64,000 nucleotides of DNA from Actinopolyspora lacussalsi subsp. righensis (GCF_900116555.1 NZ_FPAT01000005.1:62001-126000); one strand, 5' to 3'; shown: positions 16,780 to 26,536, counted from the first letter of the stretch. Notes: generated by a model not told the origin, from the sequence alone. Numbers and translations: made by a program.

Positions 16780-16828
16780 CTGTTTCGGCCTGTCCCTGTT
16801 TCAGTCTGTCCGCTGTTTCAGCCTGTCT
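16780..16828. repeat. Three near-tandem 16-nt repeats at the TerC gene end
   Basis: Copies of CTGTTTCAGCCTGTCC (with one or two changes) start at 16780, 16796 and 16813. The last one overlaps the TerC stop codon. On the minus strand they would read as repeated ETG-containing peptides, so the TerC C-terminus may have been shortened or lengthened by slippage here. Confidence 0.6.
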
Positions 16829-17843
16829 CCGCGTTCTCGGCTTCACACTGCTGGCGACGTGACCTGCGCAGACTGGCCACCGTGGTGACCAACAGCACGA
16901 GAACGATCACACCGAGCGACAGGAAGTTCCCGATCTCGAACCACTCGGGCACCAGCCCGTAATCGTGCAGAGCGTGCACGATCAGCTTGAATCCGATGAA
17001 GGCCAGAATCACGGACAGCCCGGTGGAGAGATAGATCAACCTGTCGACGAGGTCCCCGAGCAGGAAGTACAGCTGGCGCAACCCCATCAACGCGAAGGCG
17101 TTGGCGGTGAACACCAGGAACGCCTCCTGTGTGATCCCGAAGATCGCCGGGATCGAATCCACCGCGAACATGACGTCGGCGCTGCCGATGGCCACGATCA
17201 CGATGAACATCGGTGTCAACCACCGCTTACCGTCGATCCTGACCGACATCTTGGTGCCGTGGAACTGCTCTGTTACGGGATAGGCCTTGCGAACCCATCG
17301 CACGACCGCGTTCTCCGGATCATCGTTCTCCTCGTTGTTGCGGAGCATGCTGATCGCGGTCCAGAGCAAGAAAGCGCCGAAGACGAAGAACACCCACACG
17401 AAGCGGGAGATCAGCTGGGCGCCGATGGCGATGAACAACCCGCGGAAGACCAGCGCGAGCACGATACCGATCAGCAGCACCCGGTGCTGGTGGATCGAGG
17501 GAACCGCGAAGCTGGACATGATCACCATGAAGATGAACAGGTTGTCCACGCTCAGCGAGTACTCCACCACGTAACCCGTGAAGTACTGGATCGCGAAGTC
17601 GTGGCCGCCGAACCACCACACTCCGAGACCGAACAGGAGAGCGCAGGCGACGTAGAAAACCACCCAACGAGCGGCCTCACCCGCCTTGACCTCGTGCGGT
17701 TTGCGGTCCACGATCACGAGATCCAACAGCAGCAGCACGACCAGACCGGCCAAGGTGGCCAGCCAGACCCACCAGGAAACACCCAGCGTCTCCTGTTGAC
17801 TCCGCTGCGTCGCCTCCGCGAGCACATGAGTCCCGACGTACAT
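16818..17843 (-). CDS. TerC-family membrane protein, putative manganese exporter
   Basis: The 341-aa protein is a polytopic TerC/Alx-type protein. It has about eight hydrophobic segments and two signature acidic membrane motifs, EYSLSVDNLF in the third or fourth helix and IGSADVMFAVDSIPA near residue 225. These Asp and Asn residues are the likely metal ligands. TerC/Alx/YkoY proteins export Mn2+ or metallate secreted enzymes. The ATG at 17843 is chosen because GGAGGTG lies 4 nt upstream; a TTG directly before it would be too close. A candidate Mn2+ riboswitch in the leader supports the transport role. The C-terminus ends in a repeated, charged tail. Confidence 0.9.
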   Translation of the reverse strand: MYVGTHVLAEATQRSQQETLGVSWWVWLATLAGLVVLLLLDLVIVDRKPHEVKAGEAARWVVFYVACALLFGLGVWWFGGHDFAIQYFTGYVVEYSLSVDNLFIFMVIMSSFAVPSIHQHRVLLIGIVLALVFRGLFIAIGAQLISRFVWVFFVFGAFLLWTAISMLRNNEENDDPENAVVRWVRKAYPVTEQFHGTKMSVRIDGKRWLTPMFIVIVAIGSADVMFAVDSIPAIFGITQEAFLVFTANAFALMGLRQLYFLLGDLVDRLIYLSTGLSVILAFIGFKLIVHALHDYGLVPEWFEIGNFLSLGVIVLVLLVTTVASLRRSRRQQCEAENAETG

Positions 17844-17848
17844 CAATC

Positions 17849-17991
17849 ACCTCCGGTACAGGGCTTATGCCGGGGACCGGAGGTCTCTCCCACCGGCTGA
17901 GCCGGTCGACGGTACCGGGAAAGAGCCACCGGACATGCCGGAGTTCGATCCGTGATGACGACACCGCCGCGACAGGAATACTCCCCTCCAA
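17849..17991 (-). promoter_or_regulatory. Candidate yybP-ykoY manganese riboswitch with RBS-sequestering switch
   Basis: Reading the minus strand, the leader contains GGAGG-GGAGTA (17979-17989) and, about 100 nt later, GAGA-CCTCC (17879-17887). This reproduces the yybP-ykoY architecture, in which a P1 helix is flanked by GGAGUA on the 5' side and GAGACC on the 3' side. The P1 3' strand continues as ACCTCCGGT (17876-17884), which is exactly complementary to ACCGGAGGT, the TerC ribosome site (17849-17857). The two pairings exclude each other, so metal-stabilised P1 would free the ribosome site and switch translation on. The middle helices were not modelled in detail. Confidence 0.72.
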
Positions 17992-18409
17992 ACCTCGTGA
18001 ATTGTCACCCACGTTCGACGTCGACCGCTATCGGGGGTACGCACCGACAGCCGTTCACCGAAAACGCCATGACCCCGGAAAACACGGGGACACGCGGCGC
18101 GAACTGTAGCCAAGGTCACTCTCGCGTGGTTAAATGAGGACTCCACCGGCGATGATGTCTTCGCCTGAGGTCCGGTTCCGGCCGGTGGAAGGCCCGTCGG
18201 ATCGCGGTTGACATCACGGGGAGTCCGTCCGAACCGGAGCAGCGGGGCCGGTTCGTCGAAGGGTGATCGAGCCACACACACGGTTCACGCCACTCCCGTG
18301 CGGCAGCTGTGGAATATTCCCATCGCGATGCGATTTCGTCCCGATATCCGATTCATAGCTTCTTCGGTCGTATCGGATCCATGGGACCCCGTGATACGAC
18401 TCGTTGCCC
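17992..18409. other. Divergent intergenic region
   Basis: This stretch must contain the promoter for the TerC riboswitch transcript on the minus strand. Short frames are present on both strands, but none has a ribosome site or recognisable protein. No further RNA structure stands out. Confidence 0.4.
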
Positions 18410-18415
18410 TAGAGT
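18410..18415 (+). promoter_or_regulatory. -10 box of a leaderless transcript
   Basis: TAGAGT is followed by 7 nt and then GTG at 18423. This TANNNT spacing places the transcription start at the start codon and decides the start of the hydrolase-ABC fusion. Confidence 0.6.
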
Positions 18416-18422
18416 CACCCGC

Positions 18423-21278
18423 GTGTTCCAGTCCCGCCGGTATGTCCCGAACTTCGCGTTGCTGCCGATCGTGCTGGTGGCTCTGATCGTGGCAGCAACA
18501 GCGATGTGGTCGGCCGAACAGGATTCGGCCGACCGTGTTCCCAGCGTCGACACGCGGGACGCGAGTATCGACGTGCTGGACGGTCCCGAACAGCAGCAGC
18601 GGATACAGCTCGATCTCAGGCTGTTCGTCCCCGAACGCACCCCGGCACCATCGGTGGTACTGGCACACGGCTTCGACGGTGACAAGACCGAACTGGCAGG
18701 CCCCGCACGGCGACTGGCCGCACGTGGATTCACCGTGCTGACCTACTCGGCCCGCGGTTTCGGACGGAGCACCGGCAGGATCGCGCTGAACTCACCGGAT
18801 TACGAGGTGACCGACGCAAGTCGGATCCTGGACTGGCTGGCCCGGCAACCCGAGGTGGCGACCCAGGACGAGGAGGACCCCCTCGTCGGGGTAGGAGGAG
18901 TCTCCTACGGTGGAGCGCTGAGCATGCTGCTGGCGGGTAACGATCCCCGTGTCGACGCGATCGCACCGCTGAACACCTACAACGACCTGCGTACCGCGAT
19001 GCTGCCCAATGCCGCCTCGACCGAGTCGATACCGACCGCCACCGCCGCGCAAGGCAGCGACTCGAGGCCGGGTGTGTTCCGACGGGCATGGGCGGACTCA
19101 CTGTTCGGGATGGCAACACGCCCGCAGTCGGAGCAACGGGCCTCGCGGAGCGAGGAATCCTCGTCGACCACGCCGCCGCCGCCCGAGGAGAACGGCGAGG
19201 CGGACAACACGAGAACACCACTGACGTGCGGCAACCTCACCGCGAGGATATGCCGTGCCTACACCGAGATGGCCCGTACCGGACGAGCCGGATCGAGCAC
19301 GCTCGAACTGCTGGCCGCGGCCTCGCCGAGCAGCGTGACCGGCGATATCGACATTCCCACCCTGCTGGTGCAGCGTCAGCGCGGCGAACTCTTCGGGTTG
19401 TCACAAGCCGACGCGAACGCGCGTCAGATCAGCGCCGCGGGGGGCACCGTCAGCATGATGTGGTTGCACGGCGACGGCAACGCTTCGCTGCCCACGCACG
19501 TCTGGGAGAAGGTCGGCGACTGGTTCTCGTACTACCTACACGATTCCGACGAACCGCGACCTCCCCAACCGGAAACGGGATTCCGGTACCAGTTGGTCGA
19601 CCGCATCGCCTCGGAACGTCAACCCGCGACGACCTGGCGGACGGCGGAGTACCCCGGTCTGGGCTCGAACGAGGTGGCTCGCACCGAGCTCTCGCTGGAG
19701 GGCGAGCCCTCCCGAGTGATCGATCCACCCGGTAACGGTGCGGGCACGAGCGGATTCTCGACCACTCCTACTTCCGGGAGCCGGGCAGGAACGACAGCCG
19801 GAAACGACGGCGACTCGTCCACCCGCGGCGACGCCACACCGGGCAGGGTGGCGGTTTTCAAGACCGCACGGGTGGACCGATCCACCCTGATCACCGGGAT
19901 ACCACGGACGCGACTCTCGGTGGCTTCGGTTCCGGAGCAGCCCGGCAACGGCGAGGCGGTGCTGTTCGGCAAGCTGTTCGACATCGGACCGAACGGCTCT
20001 CGGACGCCGATCGGCGACGGCAGTTCCCCCCTGCGAATAACGGGGCTACCCGACAACGGGAGGGCGGTTCGGGTCGATGTGACCCTGCCCGCCACGATGC
20101 ACACCCTGCAGCCCGGTCACCGGCTGGAGCTGCGAATGAGCACCAACGATGCCGCCTACAGCGGCCCCCGGGAAACAGCGGTGCACCTGATCTCCCCGGC
20201 GGGTGCGGGAAATATCTCGCTTCCCGCCGTACCCGCCTCCCGGGTCGATGAAACCTCGATCCCAGTGGGTGCTCTGCTCGGTATCGCGGCGTTCGTGGTG
20301 CTGCTGATCGTGGCGGGGGTACTGGCGATCAGGTTCGAACGTGCGCGTCGGAAACCGCCGAAACCGGAGTTGACCGGCGTGCCGATCTCGATCGAGGGGG
20401 TGAGCAAGTCCTATCCCCGACATCCCGACGCGGTGAACGACCTGTCGCTGCGAGTCGAGGCAGGACAGGTCGTCGGACTGCTCGGGCCGAACGGTGCGGG
20501 CAAGACGACCCTGCTCCGCATGGTGCTCGGTATGACACGAACCGACGGCGGCCGGATCCACCTGTTCGGTCACTCGGTGACACCGAGCGCACCGGTACTG
20601 TCGCGAGTGGGTGGGCTCGTGGAGTCCCCGGGACTGCTGCCGCACCTGACCGGGCTGGAGAACCTGCGCAGCTACTGGCAGGCAACGGGCAGACCGGCGG
20701 AACAGGCCGGGCTGGACGAAGTCGTGCGGATCGCCGGACTGGGCGCCGCTGCTGATCACAAGGTGCGTACCTACGGCCCGGGGATGCGGCAACGAGTGGC
20801 CCTGGCACAAGCCATGCTGGGACTGCCCGACCTGCTCGTGCTCGACGAACCGATGAACGCGCTGGACCCCGCGCACACACAACGGATGCGCGAGGTCATC
20901 CGGGAGTACGCCAGGACCGGACGCACCGTCCTGATGTCGAGTCATCTGCTCAGCGAGGTCGAACAAACCTGCACACACGTCATCGTGATGCACGACGGGC
21001 ACCGAGTGGCGGGCGGAACGGTCGACGAGATCACCGCTGGGGACTCGATGATCGCCTTCCACGTCGATCAACCCGAACTCGCCGCGCGTACACTCCGCTG
21101 TCTGGAGGGAATCGGCAGCGTGCGGGTCGGCGCCGATGTGGTATACGCCGAACTGGCCGGACACTCCACGGCGACAGCCGTGAACGTGTTGGTCGCCTCC
21201 GATGTCTCCATAACGCGCGTGGGGCCCCACCGCAAACTCGAGGACGCGTTTCTGGAACTGGTCGGAGAGGACCACTGA
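18423..21278 (+). CDS. Membrane fusion: extracellular S15-like alpha/beta hydrolase plus ABC ATPase
   Basis: This 951-aa protein combines two usually separate functions. A TM helix near residues 10-28 is followed by an alpha/beta hydrolase of the X-Pro dipeptidyl-peptidase/CocE type (VVLAHGFDGDKTE, nucleophile elbow GVSYGG with S161). A Ser/Thr-rich insert and a beta domain ending in LQPGHRLELRMSTND come next. A second TM helix (about 614-638) leads to a cytoplasmic ABC ATPase with Walker A GPNGAGKT (688-695), a YGPGMRQR signature in place of LSGGQ as in DrrA-type exporters, Walker B LLVLDEP and H-loop SSH. The start is a leaderless GTG. The stop overlaps the permease start. The predicted topology puts the hydrolase outside and the ATPase inside. 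The substrate is unknown. Confidence 0.85.
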   Translation: MFQSRRYVPNFALLPIVLVALIVAATAMWSAEQDSADRVPSVDTRDASIDVLDGPEQQQRIQLDLRLFVPERTPAPSVVLAHGFDGDKTELAGPARRLAARGFTVLTYSARGFGRSTGRIALNSPDYEVTDASRILDWLARQPEVATQDEEDPLVGVGGVSYGGALSMLLAGNDPRVDAIAPLNTYNDLRTAMLPNAASTESIPTATAAQGSDSRPGVFRRAWADSLFGMATRPQSEQRASRSEESSSTTPPPPEENGEADNTRTPLTCGNLTARICRAYTEMARTGRAGSSTLELLAAASPSSVTGDIDIPTLLVQRQRGELFGLSQADANARQISAAGGTVSMMWLHGDGNASLPTHVWEKVGDWFSYYLHDSDEPRPPQPETGFRYQLVDRIASERQPATTWRTAEYPGLGSNEVARTELSLEGEPSRVIDPPGNGAGTSGFSTTPTSGSRAGTTAGNDGDSSTRGDATPGRVAVFKTARVDRSTLITGIPRTRLSVASVPEQPGNGEAVLFGKLFDIGPNGSRTPIGDGSSPLRITGLPDNGRAVRVDVTLPATMHTLQPGHRLELRMSTNDAAYSGPRETAVHLISPAGAGNISLPAVPASRVDETSIPVGALLGIAAFVVLLIVAGVLAIRFERARRKPPKPELTGVPISIEGVSKSYPRHPDAVNDLSLRVEAGQVVGLLGPNGAGKTTLLRMVLGMTRTDGGRIHLFGHSVTPSAPVLSRVGGLVESPGLLPHLTGLENLRSYWQATGRPAEQAGLDEVVRIAGLGAAADHKVRTYGPGMRQRVALAQAMLGLPDLLVLDEPMNALDPAHTQRMREVIREYARTGRTVLMSSHLLSEVEQTCTHVIVMHDGHRVAGGTVDEITAGDSMIAFHVDQPELAARTLRCLEGIGSVRVGADVVYAELAGHSTATAVNVLVASDVSITRVGPHRKLEDAFLELVGEDH

Positions 21279-22189
21279 TGCAGCACGAGCGGGACCGCTC
21301 GGCCGAGCGTGCCGTGGAACCGGCCACTCGCCTTCCGGGAGGATCCGACGGCAGCGCACCGGGATACCGCGCCAATCGCACTCTGCCACTGCGTGTGGAG
21401 CTGCGCAGGCAGCTGGCGCGTGGCAGGACCAAGCTGGTGCTGTGCTGTCTGGCGGTGCTGCCGCTGTTGTTGGTGGGCACCTTCGCTCTCGGCAACGACG
21501 AGACGACTCCGCGGCCCCCGGCCGACTTCGGTGATCTGGCCACGAGCAGCGGGGCGAACTTCACCGTCTTCACGCTGTTGCTGTGTACCCATCTGTTGCT
21601 GGTACTGCTCGTGGCACTGTTCTTCGGGGACGCCATCGCGGGTGAGTCGTCCTGGGCGAGTCTGCGTTACCTGGTCGCGATCCCCGTCCCCAGGCATCGA
21701 CTGTTACGGCAGAAAGCACTGGTGGCGGGACTGCTGTCCTGCCTGAGTCTGCTCGTGCTGACCGGCGCGGCCTTGGCCACGGGCACCTTCTGGTACGGCG
21801 CGGGCGTACTGCGCACCCCGCACGAGGGAGTGTTCCACTCCCCGTGGAACGTGCTGGTTCCGCTCGCGATCTGCGGCTATCTGGCGATCCACCTGACCTG
21901 GGTGGCCAGCCTGGCACTGCTGTTCAGCGTGATGGCCGACAACCCGCTCGCGGCGGTGGGCGCGACGGTGGGTGTCTCGGTGATCTCGCAGATTCTGGAC
22001 GAGATTCCCCGGCTGGAGCAGTTCCGTATCCTGCTTCCGAGTCACCATGCGACAGCCTGGACCGATCTGCTGGACACCGGCATCGACTGGACCGATATGG
22101 CGAACGGAACACTGTCGGCCACCGCTTACGCGGCGGTGTTCATCACCGCCACGCTGGTGCGGTTCCACCGGGCCGACATCACCAACTGA
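21278..22189 (+). CDS. ABC-2 type permease partner of the hydrolase-ATPase fusion
   Basis: The 303-aa membrane protein has about six hydrophobic segments, a charged N-terminus and an FFGDAIAGESSWASLRYL segment typical of ABC-2 permeases (the coupling region after the second helix). Its ATG overlaps the stop of the preceding gene (TGATG), so subunits should be made in fixed ratio. Together with the ATPase domain upstream it forms a DrrAB-like exporter. The genes around it do not reveal the cargo. Confidence 0.85.
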   Translation: MQHERDRSAERAVEPATRLPGGSDGSAPGYRANRTLPLRVELRRQLARGRTKLVLCCLAVLPLLLVGTFALGNDETTPRPPADFGDLATSSGANFTVFTLLLCTHLLLVLLVALFFGDAIAGESSWASLRYLVAIPVPRHRLLRQKALVAGLLSCLSLLVLTGAALATGTFWYGAGVLRTPHEGVFHSPWNVLVPLAICGYLAIHLTWVASLALLFSVMADNPLAAVGATVGVSVISQILDEIPRLEQFRILLPSHHATAWTDLLDTGIDWTDMANGTLSATAYAAVFITATLVRFHRADITN

Positions 22190-22267
22190 TCGAGGAGTTC
22201 CCCGGAGCGGATCGGCCCCGCAGTGTTCGACCACCCGAACGAACCACTTGGGCGAACCACTCGTGTG

Positions 22268-22284
22268 GCACCACTCAGTGGTGC
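22268..22284. terminator. Small hairpin between convergent genes
   Basis: GCACCACT-C-AGTGGTGC is a perfect 8-bp stem that overlaps the last codons of the flavin-binding protein gene. It may terminate the permease transcript, but it lacks a U-tract. Confidence 0.4.
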
Positions 22285-22697
22285 GGCACGTCCCGGTTCT
22301 CGGCCGCGCCCCAGCCGTGCCAGCGGTCCACATCGATCCAGGCACTGACACGGTCGCGGTCGCGCACGTGGTAAGGGGAGCCGGTGTAGTGCCGCGCGAG
22401 CCGGTCTATGTCGGAAAGGCTCGGATCGTCCAGCAGTTCGGTGACACGTCCCTGCAGACTCACGTGGGTGTACCAGTCGTCGGTGGCGAGCACGGTCAGC
22501 GACACCCGCGGTTCGGCACGCATGTACTCCAGCCGTTTCCGCCCTTCGTCCATGTTGACCAGGATCCGGCCGTGCCGCAGTAGATACCAGGTGGCCACCG
22601 AGACCGGCTGGCCGTCGGCGCGCACCGTGGTTATCACCGAGGGATTCGGCGCGGACAGCAACTCGGTGACCCGCTCGGGCAGTGGTGGCTTCGGCAC
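22275..22697 (-). CDS. PPOX-class F420-dependent flavin/deazaflavin-binding protein
   Basis: The 140-aa protein has the split-barrel fold of the pyridoxamine-phosphate-oxidase-like group common in actinobacteria (Rv1155-like). Seen motifs are SVITTVRADGQPVSVATWYLL (quoted to the strand end), the ILVNMDEGRKRLEYMR strand-helix and PRVSLTVL. These proteins bind F420 or FMN and reduce small substrates; the substrate here is unknown. The GTG at 22697 has AGGTG at good spacing, whereas the TTG two codons earlier overlaps it. It is convergent with the exporter and not obviously linked to it. Confidence 0.82.
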   Translation of the reverse strand: MPKPPLPERVTELLSAPNPSVITTVRADGQPVSVATWYLLRHGRILVNMDEGRKRLEYMRAEPRVSLTVLATDDWYTHVSLQGRVTELLDDPSLSDIDRLARHYTGSPYHVRDRDRVSAWIDVDRWHGWGAAENRDVPHH

Positions 22698-23121
22698 GGA
22701 CAAACACCTCGCTGTTCGAACGACGCTCGTACTGTGGCCCGACCGTTCCGCGCCGGTCCGGTCATTTCACGTCGAGCCGGTCGCTGTGTCTCGGTTACCG
22801 GTTCGTTCCGGACCGGATGCTGGGTCGGCCCGCCGCTCGAACCAATCGTGGCATTCCCGCGGAGCACCGACACACGCACATCCGTCGGGGTGCTCTCCGA
22901 GCGCCACACTCATCCTTCCGGAGTAGCCTCGGCCGCGATGGAGGTATTCCACCCGAGTTGTCTCCTCGCTGTCGTGGCGAGTCTCCGTTTCTCGGGTCGA
23001 ACGCCGACTCCGAATGCCGCCTTCCCGCTCCCCTCCCCCGGCCGCGCGACACCTACGGCGGGCGGAACAACTCGCGACACCAACCACGCGAAACGATCCC
23101 GGCAAGAGGCAGGTGATCATC
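22698..23121. other. Divergent intergenic region without a recognised gene
   Basis: This 424-bp region separates the divergent PPOX and acyl-CoA dehydrogenase genes. Frames on both strands are composition-driven and lack ribosome sites. No terminator, palindrome or RNA motif stands out. Confidence 0.4.
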
Positions 23122-24306
23122 ATGGCGAAAACCGCCAACACCGATTCCGACTTCTTCGGATTCGAGGAACTGCTGACCGACGAGGAGCGAAGCGAGCTGG
23201 CCCGGATCCGCGAAGTCCTGCGTCGGGAGATCAAGCCACTGGCCAACGATGCCTGGGACCGTGCGGAGTTCCCGTTCGAGGCTGTCGAGACCTTCGCGAA
23301 ACTCGGCATCGCAGGCTTTCAGTTCCCGGAGTACGGCGACGGGGTCGCTCGCCGACCGCTGTTCAACGGGTTCCTCAGCCTCGAGATGAACAAGGTGGAC
23401 CCCTCGCTGGCCGTTGCCTCCGGTGTGCACACCGGGCTGGCGATGGGCAGCATTTACGGCGGTGGTGACCAGCGCCAGCGGGACCGCTGGATGCCGGACA
23501 TGGTCGCCTGGAACAAGATCGGAGCTTTCGGGCTGACCGAGCCCGAAGGAGGCTCCGACGTGGCCGGGGGAATGCGCACCACCGCCCGCCGCGAGGGCGA
23601 CGAGTGGGTACTCAACGGCGCCAAGCGCTGGATCGGCAACGGCACGTTCGCCGATCTGGTCGTCATCTGGGCCCGCGACGAGGCCGACGACAGTGTCAAG
23701 GGCTTCGTGGTCGAGAAGGACATGCCGGGCTTTCACGCGAGCAAGATCGAGGGCAAGATCGCGCTGCGCTCGGTGCAGAACGCGGACCTGTCACTGGAGG
23801 ACGTGCGCGTACCGGAGGACAACCGGCTGCAAAACATCGACAACTTCCGCGACACCGCGAAGGTCCTGGCCAAGACGCGGGGAAACGTGGCCTGGCAGGC
23901 ACTCGGTGTGGCAACACGCGCCTACGAACTGGCGCGGGACTACGCGGTCACCCGCGAACAGTTCGGCACCCCTATCGGAGGGTTCCAGCTCATCCAGGAC
24001 CTACTGGTCAAGATGCTGGGCAACATCACGGCCATGTTCGGGATGGTCACCCGACTCGCCCAGAAGATGGCGGACGGCACGGCGGGGCCCGACCACGCCG
24101 CGCTGGCGAAGAGCTTCACCACCACCAGGATGCGCGAGTGCGTGGCGTGGGCACGCGAACTGTTCGGCGGTAACGGCATCGTGCTGGACTACGAGGTGGC
24201 CAAGTTCTTCGCCGACGCGGAAGCCGTCTACTCCTTCGAGGGCAGCCGGGAGATGAACACGCTGATCGTGGGCAAGTCGATCACCGGGCAGAGCGCCTTC
24301 ACCTGA
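23122..24306 (+). CDS. Acyl-CoA dehydrogenase, glutaryl-CoA dehydrogenase-like
   Basis: This 394-aa flavoprotein resembles glutaryl-CoA dehydrogenase. It has the AFGLTEPEGGSD FAD loop, the GNGTFADLVVIWAR strand and, near the end, YSFEGSREMNTLIVGKSITG, where the glutamate of FEGS is the catalytic base and the NTLIVGK..TG pattern is typical of the glutaryl-CoA group. The length is normal for a glutaryl-CoA dehydrogenase. The ATG at 23122 has an AGGCAGGTGA site. It is monocistronic and convergent with uvrB, so it is separate from the acyl-CoA locus at 4-14 kb. Decarboxylating activity cannot be confirmed from sequence. Confidence 0.85.
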   Translation: MAKTANTDSDFFGFEELLTDEERSELARIREVLRREIKPLANDAWDRAEFPFEAVETFAKLGIAGFQFPEYGDGVARRPLFNGFLSLEMNKVDPSLAVASGVHTGLAMGSIYGGGDQRQRDRWMPDMVAWNKIGAFGLTEPEGGSDVAGGMRTTARREGDEWVLNGAKRWIGNGTFADLVVIWARDEADDSVKGFVVEKDMPGFHASKIEGKIALRSVQNADLSLEDVRVPEDNRLQNIDNFRDTAKVLAKTRGNVAWQALGVATRAYELARDYAVTREQFGTPIGGFQLIQDLLVKMLGNITAMFGMVTRLAQKMADGTAGPDHAALAKSFTTTRMRECVAWARELFGGNGIVLDYEVAKFFADAEAVYSFEGSREMNTLIVGKSITGQSAFT

Positions 24307-24367
24307 GCCACGGAGTCCGATGTCCCGCGGCGGGGACGAGTGAACGTCCCACCCGCCCCCGCGAGGT

Positions 24368-26530
24368 TCAGCTCACGCCGGCTTCGTCCATGGCCCGAAG
24401 CTCCTTCTTGAGATCATTGATCTCGTCCCGCAGCCGCGCGGCGAGCTCGAACTGCAACTCCCTGGCCGCGTTCATCATCTGGTCGTTGAGCTGCTGCACC
24501 AGGTCGGCCAGCTCCGCACGTGGCATCGACTTGGTGTCGCGATCCTTGAGCACACCGGAACTGGTGGTGGCCGAAGTCTCCCCGCCGGGTTTCTTGCCAC
24601 GCGAGGCGTTGCGCCCGGAGCCACCCTCCGGAACGGTCTCCTCGGTGTCCTCCGACTCCGAGTACACCCGGTCGAGAATGTCGGCTACCTGCTTGCGCAA
24701 CGGCTGCGGATCGATGCCGTGCTCGGTGTTGTAGGCGATCTGCTTGGCCCGCCTGCGGTTGGTCTCGTCGATGGCCCGGCGCATCGAGTCGGTCACCTCG
24801 TCCGCGTACATGTGCACCTGTCCGGAGACGTTGCGGGCGGCACGGCCGATGGTCTGCACCAGGCTGGTCTCGGATCGCAGGAACCCCTCCTTGTCCGCGT
24901 CCAGGATCGAGACCAGTGAGACCTCGGGCAGGTCGAGCCCCTCACGCAGCAGGTTGATACCGACCAGCACGTCGTACTCACCGAGCCGGAGTTGGCGCAA
25001 CAGCTCCACGCGTCGCAAGGTGTCCACCTCCGAGTGCAGGTACCTCACCCGGATCCCGAGTTCGAGTAGATAGTCCGTGAGGTCCTCGGCCATCTTCTTG
25101 GTCAGCGTGGTGACCAGTACCCGTTCGTCCCGGTCGGCACGTTGCCGCACCTCGGCGACCAGATCGTCGATCTGCCCCTCGGTCGGTTTGACGACCACTT
25201 CGGGATCGACCAGCCCGGTGGGTCGGATGACCTGTTCGGTGAACTCCCCACCGGCGCGCTGCATCTCGTAGCTGCCCGGGGTCGCCGACAGGTACATCGA
25301 CTGACCGATGCGATCGGCGAACTCCTCCCACTTGAGCGGCCTGTTGTCCAATGCGCTGGGCAGCCGGAATCCGTGGTCGACCAGGGTGCGTTTACGCGAG
25401 GCGTCGCCCTCGAACATCCCGCCGATCTGCGGCACCGTCACGTGGGACTCATCGATGACCAGCAGAAAGTCCTCGGGGAAGTAGTCGAGCAACGTGGCCG
25501 GGGCCGAACCTGCCTCCCGGCCGTCGATGTGCCGCGAGTAGTTCTCGATACCGGAGCAGAACCCGACCTGACGCATCATCTCGATGTCGTACTGGGTGCG
25601 CATCCGCAGTCGCTGCGCCTCAAGCAACTTGTTCTGGCGCTCCAGCTTGCCGAGCTGTTCGGTCAGCTCCTCCTCGATGCCGCGGATGGCCTGTTCCATC
25701 CGCTCCGGCCCGGCCACGTAGTGTGTCGCCGGAAATATCCGCAGGTCACGAACCTCGTGCACCACGTCACCCGTCAGCGGGTGCAGGTAGTAGAGCCTGT
25801 CGATCTCGTCGCCGAAGAACTCCACTCGTACCGCGAGTTCCTCGTAGGCCGGGATGACCTCGACGGTATCCCCGCGCACGCGGAAGGTGCCGCGCTGAAA
25901 AGCCAGGTCGTTGCGCTGGTACTGCACGTCCACCAGAGCGCGCAGCAGCACGTCGCGGTCGATCTCCCCGCCGACCTCCAGGGCGATCGAACGATCCAGG
26001 TACGACTGCGGCGTACCGAGACCGTAGATGCACGACACGGAGGAGACCACCACGCAGTCCCTCCTGCTGAGCAGGTTGGAGGTGGCAGAGTGCCGCAACC
26101 GTTCGACGTCCTCGTTGACCGAGGAGTCCTTCTCGATGTAGGTGTCGGTCTGCGGTACGTAGGCTTCCGGCTGGTAGTAGTCGTAGTAGCTGACGAAGTA
26201 CTCCACGGCGTTCTCCGGAAAGAACCCGCGCAGTTCGTTGGCCATCTGGGCGGCCAGCGTCTTGTTCGGCTCCATCACCAGGGTGGGGCGCTGGATCCGT
26301 TCGATCAGCCACGCGGTGGTGGCGGACTTGCCGGTACCGGTGGCTCCCAGCAGCACCACGTCGGTCTCGCCCGAGTTGATCCGACGTTCGAGCTGATCGA
26401 TCGCCTCCGGTTGGTCACCGGCGGGTTCGTAATCACTGACGACACGGAACCGTCCGTCCTTGCGCGGGATCTCACCGACCGGGCGGAACTCGGAGTGCGC
26501 CAGCACGGGGTACTCAGTCGCGAATGCCAC
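24368..26530 (-). CDS. uvrB: Excinuclease ABC subunit B
   Basis: The 720-aa UvrB is complete. It shows the DEAD-like ATPase motifs (GATGTGKS Walker A), the beta-hairpin segment [20 protein letters not shown] (20 residues), helicase motifs [19 protein letters not shown] and QTIGRAARN, and the C-terminal UVR domain that binds UvrC. It verifies DNA damage in nucleotide excision repair. The start is GTG, followed by AFATEYP. TAAGCT lies 6 nt before it, so the mRNA is probably leaderless. The acidic linker before the UVR domain ([16 protein letters not shown]) is longer than in Escherichia coli, as usual in actinobacteria. Confidence 0.97.
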   Translation of the reverse strand: MAFATEYPVLAHSEFRPVGEIPRKDGRFRVVSDYEPAGDQPEAIDQLERRINSGETDVVLLGATGTGKSATTAWLIERIQRPTLVMEPNKTLAAQMANELRGFFPENAVEYFVSYYDYYQPEAYVPQTDTYIEKDSSVNEDVERLRHSATSNLLSRRDCVVVSSVSCIYGLGTPQSYLDRSIALEVGGEIDRDVLLRALVDVQYQRNDLAFQRGTFRVRGDTVEVIPAYEELAVRVEFFGDEIDRLYYLHPLTGDVVHEVRDLRIFPATHYVAGPERMEQAIRGIEEELTEQLGKLERQNKLLEAQRLRMRTQYDIEMMRQVGFCSGIENYSRHIDGREAGSAPATLLDYFPEDFLLVIDESHVTVPQIGGMFEGDASRKRTLVDHGFRLPSALDNRPLKWEEFADRIGQSMYLSATPGSYEMQRAGGEFTEQVIRPTGLVDPEVVVKPTEGQIDDLVAEVRQRADRDERVLVTTLTKKMAEDLTDYLLELGIRVRYLHSEVDTLRRVELLRQLRLGEYDVLVGINLLREGLDLPEVSLVSILDADKEGFLRSETSLVQTIGRAARNVSGQVHMYADEVTDSMRRAIDETNRRRAKQIAYNTEHGIDPQPLRKQVADILDRVYSESEDTEETVPEGGSGRNASRGKKPGGETSATTSSGVLKDRDTKSMPRAELADLVQQLNDQMMNAARELQFELAARLRDEINDLKKELRAMDEAGVS

Positions 26531-26536
26531 TCTCCC

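Noticed and set aside
22734-23468. Plus-strand frame leading into the acyl-CoA dehydrogenase in another phase
   Set aside because: It lacks a ribosome site and domain and is interrupted relative to the real dehydrogenase frame beginning at 23122.
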